A stretch of 64,000 nucleotides of DNA from Salininema proteolyticum (GCF_042685645.1 NZ_JBHUNX010000001.1:4712001-4776000); one strand, 5' to 3'. Counted from the first letter of the stretch, positions 50,522-59,687 are shown. Numbers and translations: made by a program. Notes: generated from the sequence alone by a model not told the origin.

Positions 50522-51436
50522 TTAGTCGGACGCCCCGGGGGCGTCCCGCGAACCGCTCCCCTGGTCGGAGGGCGGGCCGGCGGTGGTCGAGCGCGTCTCG
50601 TCGGCGACGGACACGACGATCGTGGCAGGCGACTTGTCGTGCAGGCACTGCCGGAAGGGCCGGTCGGTCAGGCACCAGATCCCGTCCAGGATCCACACTA
50701 TCGCCCCGTAGGGGAAACAGACCAGCGGCAGGGCGCTGTAGGACCAGCGCACGATGTGGCGGCCCCAGCCCGGCTGGTTGGGGACGAGCGAGGCGACCTT
50801 GATCTTGAAGACGCGTTTGCCCAGGGTCTGGCCGCTGTTGAGGGTGGCGGGGACCTCGTAGGCGAACCAGAGTCCGACGGTGATCAGGAGGATGGCGGTG
50901 ACCAGCCCGGTCACGTCGGGCAGCTCGACGGAGAACGGGTCGCCGCCGGAGGCCATGACCCGCTCCATCTCGCGGGCGGCCGGGACGAGGTCCTTGCCCA
51001 GCAGGTAGAGCAGGTAGGAGTTGAAGACGAGCGAGAGGAGGCCGACGGCGACGGCGTCGACGACGCGGGCTCCGATGCGGGCGCCGGGCGTGGCCAGGCG
51101 CCGCCCGTCGAGGAGGCGTTTGACGTCGCCGCGGTGCATCCATCCGACGAGCGTGCCGAGGGAGCGCAGTTCGACCCCGTCCTTCGGCGGGTACATCCCC
51201 GGCTTCTTGGGGATGATCTCCGGCGGGCGGACGATGCCGCCGGCGTCGCCTCGGGGCGAGGGCGTCTCGGCGGCGGGCCGCGGGGCCGGCTCGGGTTCGG
51301 GGTCGAGCGGCTCGGGGCGCTCGGGCGGCTCCTCGTCGGCGGGGACGGGTTTGCCCACCCATGCGGAGCCGTCCCAGTAGCGCTGGGTGCCCGGCTCAGC
51401 GGGGTCCGGATACCATCCGGGTTCAATCGCACTCAT
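50522..51436 (-). CDS. RDD-family membrane protein with DUF2510 head
   Basis: 304 residues from ATG 51436. The first 30 residues are the DUF2510 motif (PGWYPDPAEPGTQRYWDGSAW), followed by a Pro/Glu-rich linker to about residue 75. Residues about 110-280 form the RDD membrane domain, with three or four helices, an R-x-x-A-R-V-V-D start and the late D-x-x-x-D motif (HDKSPATIVV). The function of RDD proteins is mostly unknown, though some act in Na+ or other ion exchange. It ends 14 bp before the aminotransferase start and is probably co-transcribed with it. Confidence 0.84.
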   Translation of the reverse strand: MSAIEPGWYPDPAEPGTQRYWDGSAWVGKPVPADEEPPERPEPLDPEPEPAPRPAAETPSPRGDAGGIVRPPEIIPKKPGMYPPKDGVELRSLGTLVGWMHRGDVKRLLDGRRLATPGARIGARVVDAVAVGLLSLVFNSYLLYLLGKDLVPAAREMERVMASGGDPFSVELPDVTGLVTAILLITVGLWFAYEVPATLNSGQTLGKRVFKIKVASLVPNQPGWGRHIVRWSYSALPLVCFPYGAIVWILDGIWCLTDRPFRQCLHDKSPATIVVSVADETRSTTAGPPSDQGSGSRDAPGASD

Positions 51437-52354
51437 CGCTCCCCATTCTGCCAGGGGAGGGGGACCTCTAGAGGCCCGGATCGGGACGGCGGCGACGGAG
51501 GCGACCTTGTGCGCGCGGTTGCGGAGCACCTGCGGTGGCAGGTGCCACGGCCGCTTAGAGGCGACCCTGCGCGCGGTCGCGGAGTCGCTGGAGTGCCAGA
51601 GGGACGGTCCGTTCGCGGCGGCTTAGCGCGTGGTCGCGGGGCGGCGCCGACCCCGTACGGGCAGAGTGGTGGAGCGCGAGCTCGGTCGGGTGTGGAGCGC
51701 TCGGTGCCCGACTGTCGGTCGTGGATGGGACGGTCGTCCACAGGGGTGGCGGAGAGGCCGGTCATCGGCGCTCGCGCTAGTCCGGCGTCCGCTGTGCGCG
51801 CGGGAATGTGATGACTATCTCCCTATCGCGATGGGGCCGTGGGAATGGCGGAATGGGAGGGGAAGGCACTCGCCTCGGGCAGTGGGGGAATTCTCGGGGC
51901 GCAACGGAGAATTGTTTCGGACGTACATACGGCCCAACCGGTTACGTGATCTCGGTTGGGCCGCACATGCGTTATTTTTTTCGCTTCACATCCGTACCGA
52001 GTTACCAAGCGTGAGTCTCTATTATCACGGCCTCGCTCCTAGGTGCTCGGCCTGATTTGCCTCCCGACGGCTCTAGTCGCACGTGGGTTCTCGGCGGCTG
52101 TGCACGGATCCCTCCGGTCCTTCGGAATCATCTTCCTTGTTCAGGTCCTTTGAAATCCGTAATTCATTTGTACGCCCGTACCGGCGGGTAGTAAAGGGCT
52201 TCCCCGAAAGTTTCTCCAAAACGTCCAGGCGCGGGAACGGTCGACATTTCTTACCGGAAAAGGCCTTGCGGACCCCGGCTACGGTGTAGGCGGACCCGTC
52301 GGTGAGAATGGTGTGCCCGCCGAGGAGAGAACGAGTCGCATCGAGGAGACCCCC
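51437..52354. other. 918-bp gene-poor region with an orphan terminator-like hairpin
   Basis: No convincing protein gene is seen. A 29-bp sequence at 51498-51526 recurs imperfectly at 51558, again 60 bp apart. A 10-bp perfect stem (GGCCCAACCG 51931-51940 with CGGTTGGGCC 51953-51962) is followed 12 bases later by a run of seven T (51974-51980). The part from 51800 to 52300 is AT-richer than the flanks. The rest may be regulatory DNA for the genes at 51436 and 52355. Confidence 0.5.
51931..51980 (+). terminator. Rho-independent-like terminator without an upstream gene
   Basis: Perfect 10-bp stem 51931-51940/51953-51962 with a 12-base loop, then GCACATGCGTTA and seven T residues. No plus-strand gene lies within 500 bp upstream, so it may end a small RNA. 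Confidence 0.5.
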
Positions 52355-52894
52355 ATGAGCAACCCTTCCGGACCGAACGACGATCCCGGCTCGCAGAATC
52401 CCCGCGACGACGGTTCGCTGCCTCCCGTGGATCCCGGTGCTTACCAGTACAACCCGACCTCCCCCTATCCGCAGCCGGGCAACCCGGACTCGGTCCCGCC
52501 GTCCGGCCCGCCAGCGATGGGCCCGCCTTCCGGGCCTCCCGGCATGGGGCCGCCCGCCGGCCCGCCGATGATGGGGCCGCCGCCGATGGCCCCGTACGGT
52601 TACCCGGCACCGCCCTACCCCCAGAACGGACTGGGCTGGGCGGGGCTGACCTGCGGCATCGTGGGGCTCTGTCTGGTGTGGTGGGCCCCGTTCCTGGCCT
52701 TCGTCTCCTGGGTGCTCGCCATCCTCGCCATCGTCTTCGGCTCCATCGGCCTGTCCAAGGCCGGCAACGGCCTGGCCACCAACAAGGGTGCGGCCATCAC
52801 CGGCCTGGTCACCGGCATCCTCACCTTCCTGGCGCCCTGCTTCATAGTCTGGATCGTGGCGGACGCGGCGATCGGCGGGATCTTCGGCCGCTGA
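52355..52894 (+). CDS. DUF4190-type membrane protein 1
   Basis: 179 residues from ATG 52355 (GAGGAG six bases upstream). The first 90 residues are Pro/Gly/Met-rich repeats (GPPSGPPGMGPP and similar), presumably cytoplasmic. Two hydrophobic helices follow (WAGLTCGIVGLCLVWWAPFLAFVSWVLAILAIVFGSIGL and AAITGLVTGILTFLAPCFIVWIV) with a conserved loop S-K-A-G-N-G-L-A-T-N-K-G. This pattern is the DUF4190 family of small actinobacterial membrane proteins. It is the first of three neighbouring paralogues. The biochemical role is unknown. Confidence 0.8.
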   Translation: MSNPSGPNDDPGSQNPRDDGSLPPVDPGAYQYNPTSPYPQPGNPDSVPPSGPPAMGPPSGPPGMGPPAGPPMMGPPPMAPYGYPAPPYPQNGLGWAGLTCGIVGLCLVWWAPFLAFVSWVLAILAIVFGSIGLSKAGNGLATNKGAAITGLVTGILTFLAPCFIVWIVADAAIGGIFGR

Positions 52895-52989
52895 CGGAGC
52901 ACCGCCGACCCGGCGGTGCACGGTGTGCGGCGCTCGGCCATCATGGTGAGACCCAGACGTGAAAAGACCACCACTCTCCGGGAGTCCCC

Positions 52990-53547
52990 ATGACCTATCC
53001 TCCGCCGCCCGGCCCGCAACACGATCCCTACGGCGCCTATGGGCAGCCGGCGCCCCAGGGCGGGCAACCGCTGCCCGGCGCCTATCCCCCTCCGGCGCAG
53101 CCGGGCGGGCAGCCGCAGCCGGGGGCCTATCCTCCCGCACAGCCGGGCGGTTACGCGCCCGCGGCTCAGCCGGGGTACCCGCCGATGCCCGGCCAGAACC
53201 CGGCCCCCATGGGCGCCTACGGGCAGCCCATGGCCGTGGGGCAGGCGAAGAACGGCCTGGGCCGCGCCTCGCTCATCCTCGCCCTCCTGGGCTTCGGCCT
53301 CCACGCGGCCCTGTTCTTCGCCGCCCTGAACTCGGGCTCCGAGGGGTTGGCGGGAGGCGTTGCGGCCCTCGGGTTCGTCGCTCTCGTCCTCTACATCCTC
53401 GCCATCGTGTTCGGCGCGATCGGCGTCTCCCGGGCGGGCAAGGGGATGGCGACGAACAAGGGCACCGCCGTGACGGGCATGGTGCTGGGCATCCTCTTCC
53501 TCGTCCTCCCGCTGGTGATCGTCCCGATGGTCGTCAGCACGGTCTGA
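52990..53547 (+). CDS. DUF4190-type membrane protein 2
   Basis: 185 residues from ATG 52990. The N-terminal 85 residues are Pro/Gln/Tyr/Gly-rich (PPPGPQHDPYGAYGQPAPQGG). Membrane helices then surround the loop GVSRAGKGMATNKGTAVTG, clearly paralogous to G-L-A-T-N-K-G in protein 1. It is separated from protein 1 by 95 bp and probably has its own weak promoter or is read through. No catalytic motif is visible. The low-complexity head may mediate clustering; that is speculation. Confidence 0.8.
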   Translation: MTYPPPPGPQHDPYGAYGQPAPQGGQPLPGAYPPPAQPGGQPQPGAYPPAQPGGYAPAAQPGYPPMPGQNPAPMGAYGQPMAVGQAKNGLGRASLILALLGFGLHAALFFAALNSGSEGLAGGVAALGFVALVLYILAIVFGAIGVSRAGKGMATNKGTAVTGMVLGILFLVLPLVIVPMVVSTV

Positions 53548-53648
53548 CCTCCTCTCCGGGCGGCCGATCCGCGTGAAACGCCGCCCGGGACGCCTCCGGC
53601 GCGCTACGGTCCCCTTGCGAGCGGAACCGGAGCGGGAGGAGGGCGCCC

Positions 53649-53933
53649 ATGGCCTCGAAGCCGAAGGGGTTCGGCATCACGGCGCTCGTGTGCGGCATCG
53701 CGGCGCTGGCGCTGTCCTTCGTCCCCGTCATCACCTGGTTCTCGTGGCCGCTCAACATCGTCGCCATCGTCTTCGGCGTGCTCGGCTGGGACCGCGCCAA
53801 CAAGGGCCTCGCCTCCGGCAAGGGGCCGGCGATCGCCGGGCTGGTGCTGGGGCTGGCGGCCTTCTTCGTCATGTGCGCGCTGTCGACCTGGACGGTGTGG
53901 ACGAACGAACCCGCCGTGGACGCGGGACCATGA
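53649..53933 (+). CDS. DUF4190-type membrane protein 3 (headless)
   Basis: 94 residues from ATG 53649 with GGAGGAGGGC upstream. It consists of the membrane part only: two hydrophobic segments (ITALVCGIAALALSFVPVITWFSWPLNIVAIVFGVLGW and AIAGLVLGLAAFFVMCALSTW) around DRANKGLASGKGP, matching the loop of its two upstream paralogues. The low-complexity head is absent. It is the third member of the tandem set. The function is unknown. Confidence 0.75.
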   Translation: MASKPKGFGITALVCGIAALALSFVPVITWFSWPLNIVAIVFGVLGWDRANKGLASGKGPAIAGLVLGLAAFFVMCALSTWTVWTNEPAVDAGP

Positions 53934-54138
53934 GCCGGTGAAAAAGGAGCGGACCGCCTTTGGTCCGCCCCTTCGCATACGTGCAATCTCAGAGTTAAGC
54001 AGAACCGTTGCGGCGCCGGGAAACCGGCCGCCGATAAGGACGTCCGCGACACCTGGAGGGGGCCCGCGCGAGTCCCGGTCCGACGGGCGCCCGCCCGCCG
54101 TGGCGGCCTCCTTTACGGAGGCGGACACTCCTCGGAGA

Positions 54139-54302
54139 AGCCGGGAGCCGGGAGCCGGGAGCCGGGAGCCGGGAGCCGGGAGCCGGGAGCCGGGAGCCGG
54201 GAGCCGGGAGCCGGGAGCCGGGAGCCGGGAGCCGGGAGCCGGGAGCCGGGAGCCGGGAGCCGGGAGCCGGGAGCCGGGAGCCGGGAGCCGGGAGCCGGGA
54301 GC
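54139..54302. repeat. Heptanucleotide tandem repeat (GGGAGCC)n
   Basis: About 23 uninterrupted copies of GGGAGCC occupy 54139-54302, ending 12 bp before the stop codon of the minus-strand phosphotransferase gene. All units appear identical. A 7-bp unit does not keep a reading frame, so a coding function is unlikely; the array is a candidate variable-number locus. Confidence 0.95.
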
Positions 54303-54314
54303 AGTCCTATGCGC

Positions 54315-55214
54315 TCACTCCTCGTCGAGAAGCACCTGTTCCAGGGTGTGGCGGCCTATGGCCATCATCCGAGGGTTGTCGGCGGAGTGGGCGACCATGG
54401 CGCAGCCCATGTTGAGGGCCCAGCCGCGCGCCCGCTCCCACGTCGCGCCGTCGGCGTGGCCGTGGTCGGCCAGCCGGCGGCGGAAGAGCTCCCGTCCGGC
54501 TTCGTCGAAGACCGTCCAGGCGATCGAAAGGTCGGTGGCGGGGTCTCCCGAGGCCAGGTCCCCGAAGTCGATGACGGAGGCCAGTCGCCAGCGGCCGCCC
54601 TGTCGGGAGGCGACCAGGTTGGCCGGGTGCGGGTCGCCGTGGATCCACAGGCTCGGGCCGTCCCACGGGGCCGTGTCTCTCAACCGGTTCCACAAGATGC
54701 CCAAGACGTCCGAGCCGGGCAGGAGTCCGCTCGCCAGTCGTTCGCGCATCGCGCCGTCCCTGGTGGAGAGCGGAACCCCGCGGACGGGGTTGTGCGGGGC
54801 GGACTCCGGCGCGGGCGTGTGCATCTGCGTCATGAAGTCCGCCAGGTCCCCGGCCAGGGAGGACCGGTCGGAAACCGGCACCTCGGAGACGGCCTCGCCG
54901 TCGGTCCAGGCGCAGACGCTCCAGGGGTAGGGGTAGTAGTCCGTCGGCCTCCCCTGCCTCAGCGGGGCGGGCACGGCGACGTCGACCCGGGCGCCGATCG
55001 CGCCGAGCCAGCGCTGTTCATTGTGGATCAGCTCCGCCGCCTCGATCCGCCGCGGCAGGCGCAGGACCAGATCCTCGCCGAGCCGGAAGACGACGTTGTC
55101 CCAGCCGTTGGCGGCCAGGGCCAGCGGCAGCCCGGCCAGGTCCGGATGCTGGTCGGAGAGCAGTCGGCGGGCCAGGCCGGAGTCGACGTCCACGTCGGCG
55201 GGAGGAGTTCTCAT
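54315..55214 (-). CDS. Aminoglycoside phosphotransferase (APH)-fold kinase
   Basis: 299 residues from ATG 55214. The APH/choline-kinase fold is shown by the Brenner motif HGDPHPANLV and the metal-binding IDFGDLASGDPATDL. The N-terminal lobe has VVFRLGEDLVLRLPRR, which includes the nucleotide-contacting Lys/Arg region. Members phosphorylate antibiotics, sugars or other small molecules. This is a chromosomal, single-gene copy, so it need not confer resistance. It is followed immediately by a heptanucleotide repeat array that may affect its mRNA end. Confidence 0.85.
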   Translation of the reverse strand: MRTPPADVDVDSGLARRLLSDQHPDLAGLPLALAANGWDNVVFRLGEDLVLRLPRRIEAAELIHNEQRWLGAIGARVDVAVPAPLRQGRPTDYYPYPWSVCAWTDGEAVSEVPVSDRSSLAGDLADFMTQMHTPAPESAPHNPVRGVPLSTRDGAMRERLASGLLPGSDVLGILWNRLRDTAPWDGPSLWIHGDPHPANLVASRQGGRWRLASVIDFGDLASGDPATDLSIAWTVFDEAGRELFRRRLADHGHADGATWERARGWALNMGCAMVAHSADNPRMMAIGRHTLEQVLLDEE

Positions 55215-55357
55215 GCGGTCCTTTGTACACCGCCCGGCGTCCTCCGGTCCAGACAGTCGGATTCCCGACACTTCTATCCCGGATTTCCGCACTCCGGCTT
55301 CCGCGCCACGACGATAATCGAGGACTCCCGGTCCCCACATGAGAGGAAGTAGCGTTC

Positions 55358-55627
55358 ATGCGCAAGTCGATCGGCGCGGCCGTCCTGGCGGCGCTCCTCC
55401 TCACAGGTCTCGGCGCGCCCGCCGAGGCGCAGACGTCCGCCGTGTCGCGCCCCGGTACGTGGGTCCTCTACAAGTCCTTCTCCGACGAGGGGGACTGCGG
55501 GCCGTTCGGAGAGATAGTCGTGCGGGTCAAGGCCCGTTACGACGCCTTCGAATGCACACCGCGCAAGGCGCGCGGGATCGGCCCCTTCACCCAGCTCCAC
55601 GTCCGCATAAAGGGCAGCGACCGGTAA
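55358..55627 (+). CDS. Small secreted protein
   Basis: 89 residues from ATG 55358 (GAGAGGAAG upstream). A Sec signal peptide (RKSIGAAVLAALLLTGLGAPAEA) probably ends near residue 24, leaving a mature part of about 65 residues. The mature part has two Cys (in GDCGPFG and FECTPRK) that could form one disulfide, and is basic at the end. No family is recognised. It is monocistronic and divergent from the phosphotransferase gene. Confidence 0.7.
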   Translation: MRKSIGAAVLAALLLTGLGAPAEAQTSAVSRPGTWVLYKSFSDEGDCGPFGEIVVRVKARYDAFECTPRKARGIGPFTQLHVRIKGSDR

Positions 55628-55815
55628 GCCCGGGGCGCCTCGCGTCCGAAAAGCCGAGCGGCTCTGCGTCCAAGTGGCGGTCTGAGCGGTACCGGCGTGG
55701 CGCGCGGAGGCCGAACGGCACCCGGGCGCGGTGAAGAGCCGAGCACCGCCGAGGCGGAACGCCGGCGGGGCCGGGCCCGCAGGCCCGGCCCCGCCGGTGA
55801 AGTCCGTTTCCGCGC

Positions 55816-57036
55816 CTAGATGTTCGCGGCGATGTCCTTGCGGTAGTGACCGCCTTCCAGGCCGACGCCCTCGGCGATCTCGTAGGCCTTGGCCCTCGCG
55901 TCGGCGACGTCGGCGCCCCTCGCGACGCAGTCGAGCACGCGCCCGCCGGTGGCGACGAGCCGGCCCTCGTCGTCGAAGCCCGTGCCGGCGTGCAGCACGC
56001 CTTCCACGTCGGCGCCGCTGACCGGACGCCCCTTGACGACGTCCCCGGGATAGCCCTCATTGGACACCACGACGCACACGGCGGCACCCTCATGCCACTC
56101 CAGCTCCGGGAAATCGCCCAGGCGCTCCGTCGCGGCGGCCATGAGCAGCTCGCCCAGCGGCGTCTTGAGCATCGTCAGGATCGGCTGGATCTCCGGGTCC
56201 CCGAAGCGCGCGTTGAACTCCACCACGCGCAGGCCGCGCGAGGTCAGGGCCAGTCCGCAGTAGAGGGTGCCGACGAACGGCGTGCCCCGGGAGGCCAGTT
56301 CGCGCAGCGTCGGGCGCGCGACGGTCTCCATGATCTCCTCGGCGATGCCGTCCGGGGCCCACGGCAGCGGGGTGTAGGCCCCCATGCCGCCGGTGTTCGG
56401 CCCGGTACCGCCGTCGTCGATGCGCTTGAAGTCCTGGGCGGGAAGGAAGGGCACGGCGTCAGTGCCGTCGCTGACGACGAAGAGCGAGATCTCCGGGCCG
56501 TCGAGGAACTCCTCGACCACCACCCGGCCGCACTCCAGGCCGTGCTCCACGGCGGCCTCGCGGTCGCCGGTCACGATGACGCCCTTGCCCGCGGCCAGGC
56601 CGTCGTCCTTCACCACATAGGGAGCGCCGTAAGCGTCCAGCGCGGCCTCCAGCTCCTCGCGGCCCTCGCAGACGCGGGCGGCGGCGGTCGGCACGCCGGC
56701 CTTCTCCATGACGTCCTTGGCGAACGCCTTCGAGCCCTCGACCCGGGCCGCCTCGGCCGACGGTCCGTAGACCGCGATGCCCTTGGCGCGCACCGCGTCG
56801 GCCACACCGGCCACGAGAGGGGCCTCGGGCCCCACGATGACCAGGTCGGCGCCGGTCGTCACCGCGAGGGCGGCGACCGCGGCCGGATCGGTCTGGTCGA
56901 CGGCCACGCACTCGGCCAGGGAAGCCATGCCCGGGTTCCCGGGGGCGCAGACCAGGGACTTGACCGCCTCGTCGGCCGCCAGCGCTTTGGCCAGGGCGTG
57001 CTCGCGGCCGCCCGTGCCGATCAGAAGTACTCGCAT
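55816..57036 (-). CDS. purD: Phosphoribosylamine-glycine ligase
   Basis: 406 residues from ATG 57036. It is an ATP-grasp enzyme of purine synthesis that joins glycine to phosphoribosylamine. Motifs seen are the N-terminal VLLIGTGGREHALA, SKAFAKDVMEKAGVPT, VVKDDGLAAGKGV, the RIDDGGTGPNTGGMGAY loop and FNARFGDPE near residue 290. The length is normal. It is divergent from purB across about 180 bp, so both may share purine control. No unusual residues were noticed. Confidence 0.96.
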   Translation of the reverse strand: MRVLLIGTGGREHALAKALAADEAVKSLVCAPGNPGMASLAECVAVDQTDPAAVAALAVTTGADLVIVGPEAPLVAGVADAVRAKGIAVYGPSAEAARVEGSKAFAKDVMEKAGVPTAAARVCEGREELEAALDAYGAPYVVKDDGLAAGKGVIVTGDREAAVEHGLECGRVVVEEFLDGPEISLFVVSDGTDAVPFLPAQDFKRIDDGGTGPNTGGMGAYTPLPWAPDGIAEEIMETVARPTLRELASRGTPFVGTLYCGLALTSRGLRVVEFNARFGDPEIQPILTMLKTPLGELLMAAATERLGDFPELEWHEGAAVCVVVSNEGYPGDVVKGRPVSGADVEGVLHAGTGFDDEGRLVATGGRVLDCVARGADVADARAKAYEIAEGVGLEGGHYRKDIAANI

Positions 57037-57218
57037 GGCCTCAGTGTAAGGCCCCGCGAACCGCGAGTCGCCCACCAGAAGGGGGGATATGTGGGCTCGG
57101 ACCATCCCCGACCAGCAATTTCATCCTGTCATCCCATGACTCCGGCGTGTCGTGACTTAGCGCATGAATGCCCTCGCATCAGTGGTCGATCGGGCTCCCT
57201 GCCTGCGACAATGAACGG

Positions 57219-58640
57219 GTGGTTACAGCTGACGTCCTCGCGACCCGATACGCCTCCGCTCCCATGAGGGAGATCTGGGACCCCGAAGGGAAGATCAAGG
57301 CCGAGCGCCGACTCTGGATCGCGGTCATGCGCGCCCAGAACGACCTCGGCATCGCCGTCGACCCCCGGGTCATCGCCGACTACGAGAACGCGGTCGACCG
57401 GATCGACCTCGACTCCATCGCCGAACGGGAGCGCGTCACCAAACACGACGTCAAGGCCCGCATCGAGGAGTTCAACGCCCTCGCCGGCCACCAGCACATC
57501 CACAAGGGCATGACCAGCCGCGACCTGACCGAGAACGTGGAGCAGACGCAGGTGCGCCTCTCCCTGGAGCTGGTGCGCGACCGCATCGTCTCCGCGCTGG
57601 TCCGCATGGGCGCCCGCACCGGGCAGTACCGCGACCTCGTCATGGCCGGACGCTCCCACAACGTCCCCGCGCAGGCCACCACCCTCGGCAAGCGCTTCGC
57701 CTCCTGGACCGAGGAACTGCTGCTGGCCTACGACCGCGTCGAGGACCTGCTGCGCCGCTACCCGCTGCGCGGGATCAAGGGCCCCGTCGGCTCCGCCCAG
57801 GACCAGCTCGACCTGCTCGACGGCGATGCCGGAAAGCTCTCCGACCTGGAGCGGCGTGTGGCCTCCCACCTGGGATTCTCCGAGGTCATGGACTCCGTCG
57901 GCCAGGTCTACCCGCGCTCGCTGGACTACGAGGCCGCCTCGGCCATGGTCCAGGTCGCCGCCGGCCCGTCCTCGGCCGCGCTCACCATCCGCCTCATGGC
58001 AGGCCAGGAGCTGGCCACCGAGGGCTTCGCCAAGGGGCAGGTCGGCTCCTCGGCGATGCCGCACAAGATGAACACCCGCTCCTCCGAGCGGATCAACGGC
58101 TTCGCCGTGATCGTCCGCGGCTACGCCTCCATGCTGGCCGAACTGGCCGGCGACCAGTGGAACGAGGGCGACGTGTCCTGTTCCGTGGTCCGCCGCGTGG
58201 CCCTGCCCGACCTCTTCTACGCCGTCGACGGCATGTTCGAGACCTTCCTGACCGTGCTCGACTCCTTCGGCGCCTACCCGGCCGTCATCGGCGCCGAACT
58301 GGACCGCTACCTGCCGTTCCTGACCTCGACGAAGATCCTCATGGAGTCCGTCAAGCGCGGCGCCGGGCGAGAGGACGCCCACGAGGCGATCAAGGAGCAC
58401 GCCGTGGCTGTGGCACGCGACATGCGTGAAAAAGGTCAACGCGCCAACGACCTGTTCGAGCGCCTCGCGGGCGACGACCGACTGCCCCTCTCGGCGGACG
58501 ACCTCGCCGCCCTGGTCGCCGATCCGAGTGAATTCACCGGAGCCGCTGGGCAGCAGGCCGACCGGGTGGCCGAGAGGGTCGCCCGCGTAGCGGAGCAGCA
58601 CCCCGAGGCCGCTTCCTACCAGCCCTCCGACATCCTGTGA
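57219..58640 (+). CDS. purB: Adenylosuccinate lyase
   Basis: 473 residues from GTG 57219 (VVTADVLATRYAS); upstream in-frame codons lack family similarity. Fumarase/aspartase superfamily signatures are GSSAMPHKMNTRSSE (from about residue 277) and HKGMTSRDLTENVEQ with a catalytic-type His region. It cleaves adenylosuccinate and SAICAR in purine synthesis. It begins the run purB, purS, purQ, purL on the plus strand, with about 110 bp before purS. Confidence 0.95.
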   Translation: MVTADVLATRYASAPMREIWDPEGKIKAERRLWIAVMRAQNDLGIAVDPRVIADYENAVDRIDLDSIAERERVTKHDVKARIEEFNALAGHQHIHKGMTSRDLTENVEQTQVRLSLELVRDRIVSALVRMGARTGQYRDLVMAGRSHNVPAQATTLGKRFASWTEELLLAYDRVEDLLRRYPLRGIKGPVGSAQDQLDLLDGDAGKLSDLERRVASHLGFSEVMDSVGQVYPRSLDYEAASAMVQVAAGPSSAALTIRLMAGQELATEGFAKGQVGSSAMPHKMNTRSSERINGFAVIVRGYASMLAELAGDQWNEGDVSCSVVRRVALPDLFYAVDGMFETFLTVLDSFGAYPAVIGAELDRYLPFLTSTKILMESVKRGAGREDAHEAIKEHAVAVARDMREKGQRANDLFERLAGDDRLPLSADDLAALVADPSEFTGAAGQQADRVAERVARVAEQHPEAASYQPSDIL

Positions 58641-58749
58641 CGCAGCGCGTAGCAGGGGAAAAGATACCCGCCGAGGCATCGGAGCCCGGCTATTGTGGGC
58701 GTGGGGACGCGTCCCCGGTCCTCGTCATTGCAACCGACAGGAGTAGACA

Positions 58750-59007
58750 GTGGCCCGTGTAGTGGTCGAGGTAATGCTGAAGTCCGAGATTCTGGACCCG
58801 CAAGGTGAGGCCGTGGCCAACGCGCTGCCGCGCCTGGGGGTCAAGGGTGTCAACTCCGTGCGCATCGGAAAGCGCATCGAGCTGGACTTCGACGACAGCA
58901 CCGTAGACATCGAGAGCAAGGCCGGCCGCATCGCCGACGAGCTGCTCGCCAACCCCGTCATCGAGAACTTCACCCTCAAGGTCGAGGACGAGGACAGCGG
59001 AGCATGA
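58750..59007 (+). CDS. purS: Phosphoribosylformylglycinamidine synthase subunit PurS
   Basis: 85 residues from GTG 58750 (ACAGGAG upstream). The small PurS fold is clear: VVVEVMLKSEILDPQGEAV, then GVNSVRIGKRIEL and a C-terminal helix with ADELLANPVIENF. It bridges PurL and PurQ in the FGAM synthase complex. It overlaps purQ by four bases (ATGA at 59004-59007). Confidence 0.95.
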   Translation: MARVVVEVMLKSEILDPQGEAVANALPRLGVKGVNSVRIGKRIELDFDDSTVDIESKAGRIADELLANPVIENFTLKVEDEDSGA

Positions 59008-59687
59008 GCGCACGAATCGGAATCGTCACGTTCCCCGGCTCCCTGGACGACCGCGACGCCGCCCGCGCCGTGGCCCTCGCCGGGGCCGAGCCGGTGCGAC
59101 TGTGGCACGACGACGCCGCCCTCAACAAGGTCCACGCCGTCTTCCTGCCCGGCGGGTTCTCGTACGGCGACTACCTGCGCACCGGGGCCATCGCCCGGTT
59201 CAGCGACGTCATGGGCGTCGTCCGCGAGGCCGCCAACCTGGGCATGCCCGTGCTCGGCGTCTGCAACGGATTCCAGGTCCTGTGCGAGTCGCACCTGCTT
59301 CCCGGGGCCCTGGTGCGCAACGCCCACCTGCGCTACCGCAACGCTCCCGCCGCCCTTCGCGTGGAGAACAACGCCACGGCCTGGACTCGGGCCTACGGCG
59401 AGAACCAGCGGGTGGTCTTCCCCGCCAAGCACGGCGAAGGGCGCTTCGTCGCCGACGAGGCGACCCTCAAGGGACTCGAGGACAACGGCCAGGTGGTGTT
59501 CCGCTACCTGGACAACCCCAACGGCTCCTCCAACGACATCGCGGGCGTGAGCAACGAGGACGGCAACGTCGTCGGCCTCATGCCGCACCCCGAGCACGCC
59601 GTCGAGGCCCTGACCGGCCCGTCCGAGGACGGACGCGGCATCATCGCCTCGGTGCTCTCCCACCTCACGGAAGGAGCGAGCCGGTGA
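59004..59687 (+). CDS. purQ: Phosphoribosylformylglycinamidine synthase subunit PurQ
   Basis: 227 residues from ATG 59004. It is a class I glutamine amidotransferase with nucleophile Cys in GVCNGFQVL (about residue 88) and His-Glu in MPHPEHAVE near the C-terminus. The N-terminus IGIVTFPGSLDDRDA is typical of PurQ. It supplies ammonia to PurL. It overlaps purS upstream and purL downstream (GTGA at 59684-59687). Confidence 0.96.
   Translation: MSARIGIVTFPGSLDDRDAARAVALAGAEPVRLWHDDAALNKVHAVFLPGGFSYGDYLRTGAIARFSDVMGVVREAANLGMPVLGVCNGFQVLCESHLLPGALVRNAHLRYRNAPAALRVENNATAWTRAYGENQRVVFPAKHGEGRFVADEATLKGLEDNGQVVFRYLDNPNGSSNDIAGVSNEDGNVVGLMPHPEHAVEALTGPSEDGRGIIASVLSHLTEGASR

Noticed and set aside
54139..54302. 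CRISPR-like array
   Set aside because: The units are 7 bp with no spacers and no cas genes nearby; it is a simple tandem repeat.
53938..54930. Plus-strand frame containing repeats of GAGSREP across the heptanucleotide array
   Set aside because: The protein repeat is a by-product of the 7-bp array read in one frame, and the minus strand encodes an APH-fold kinase with intact motifs.
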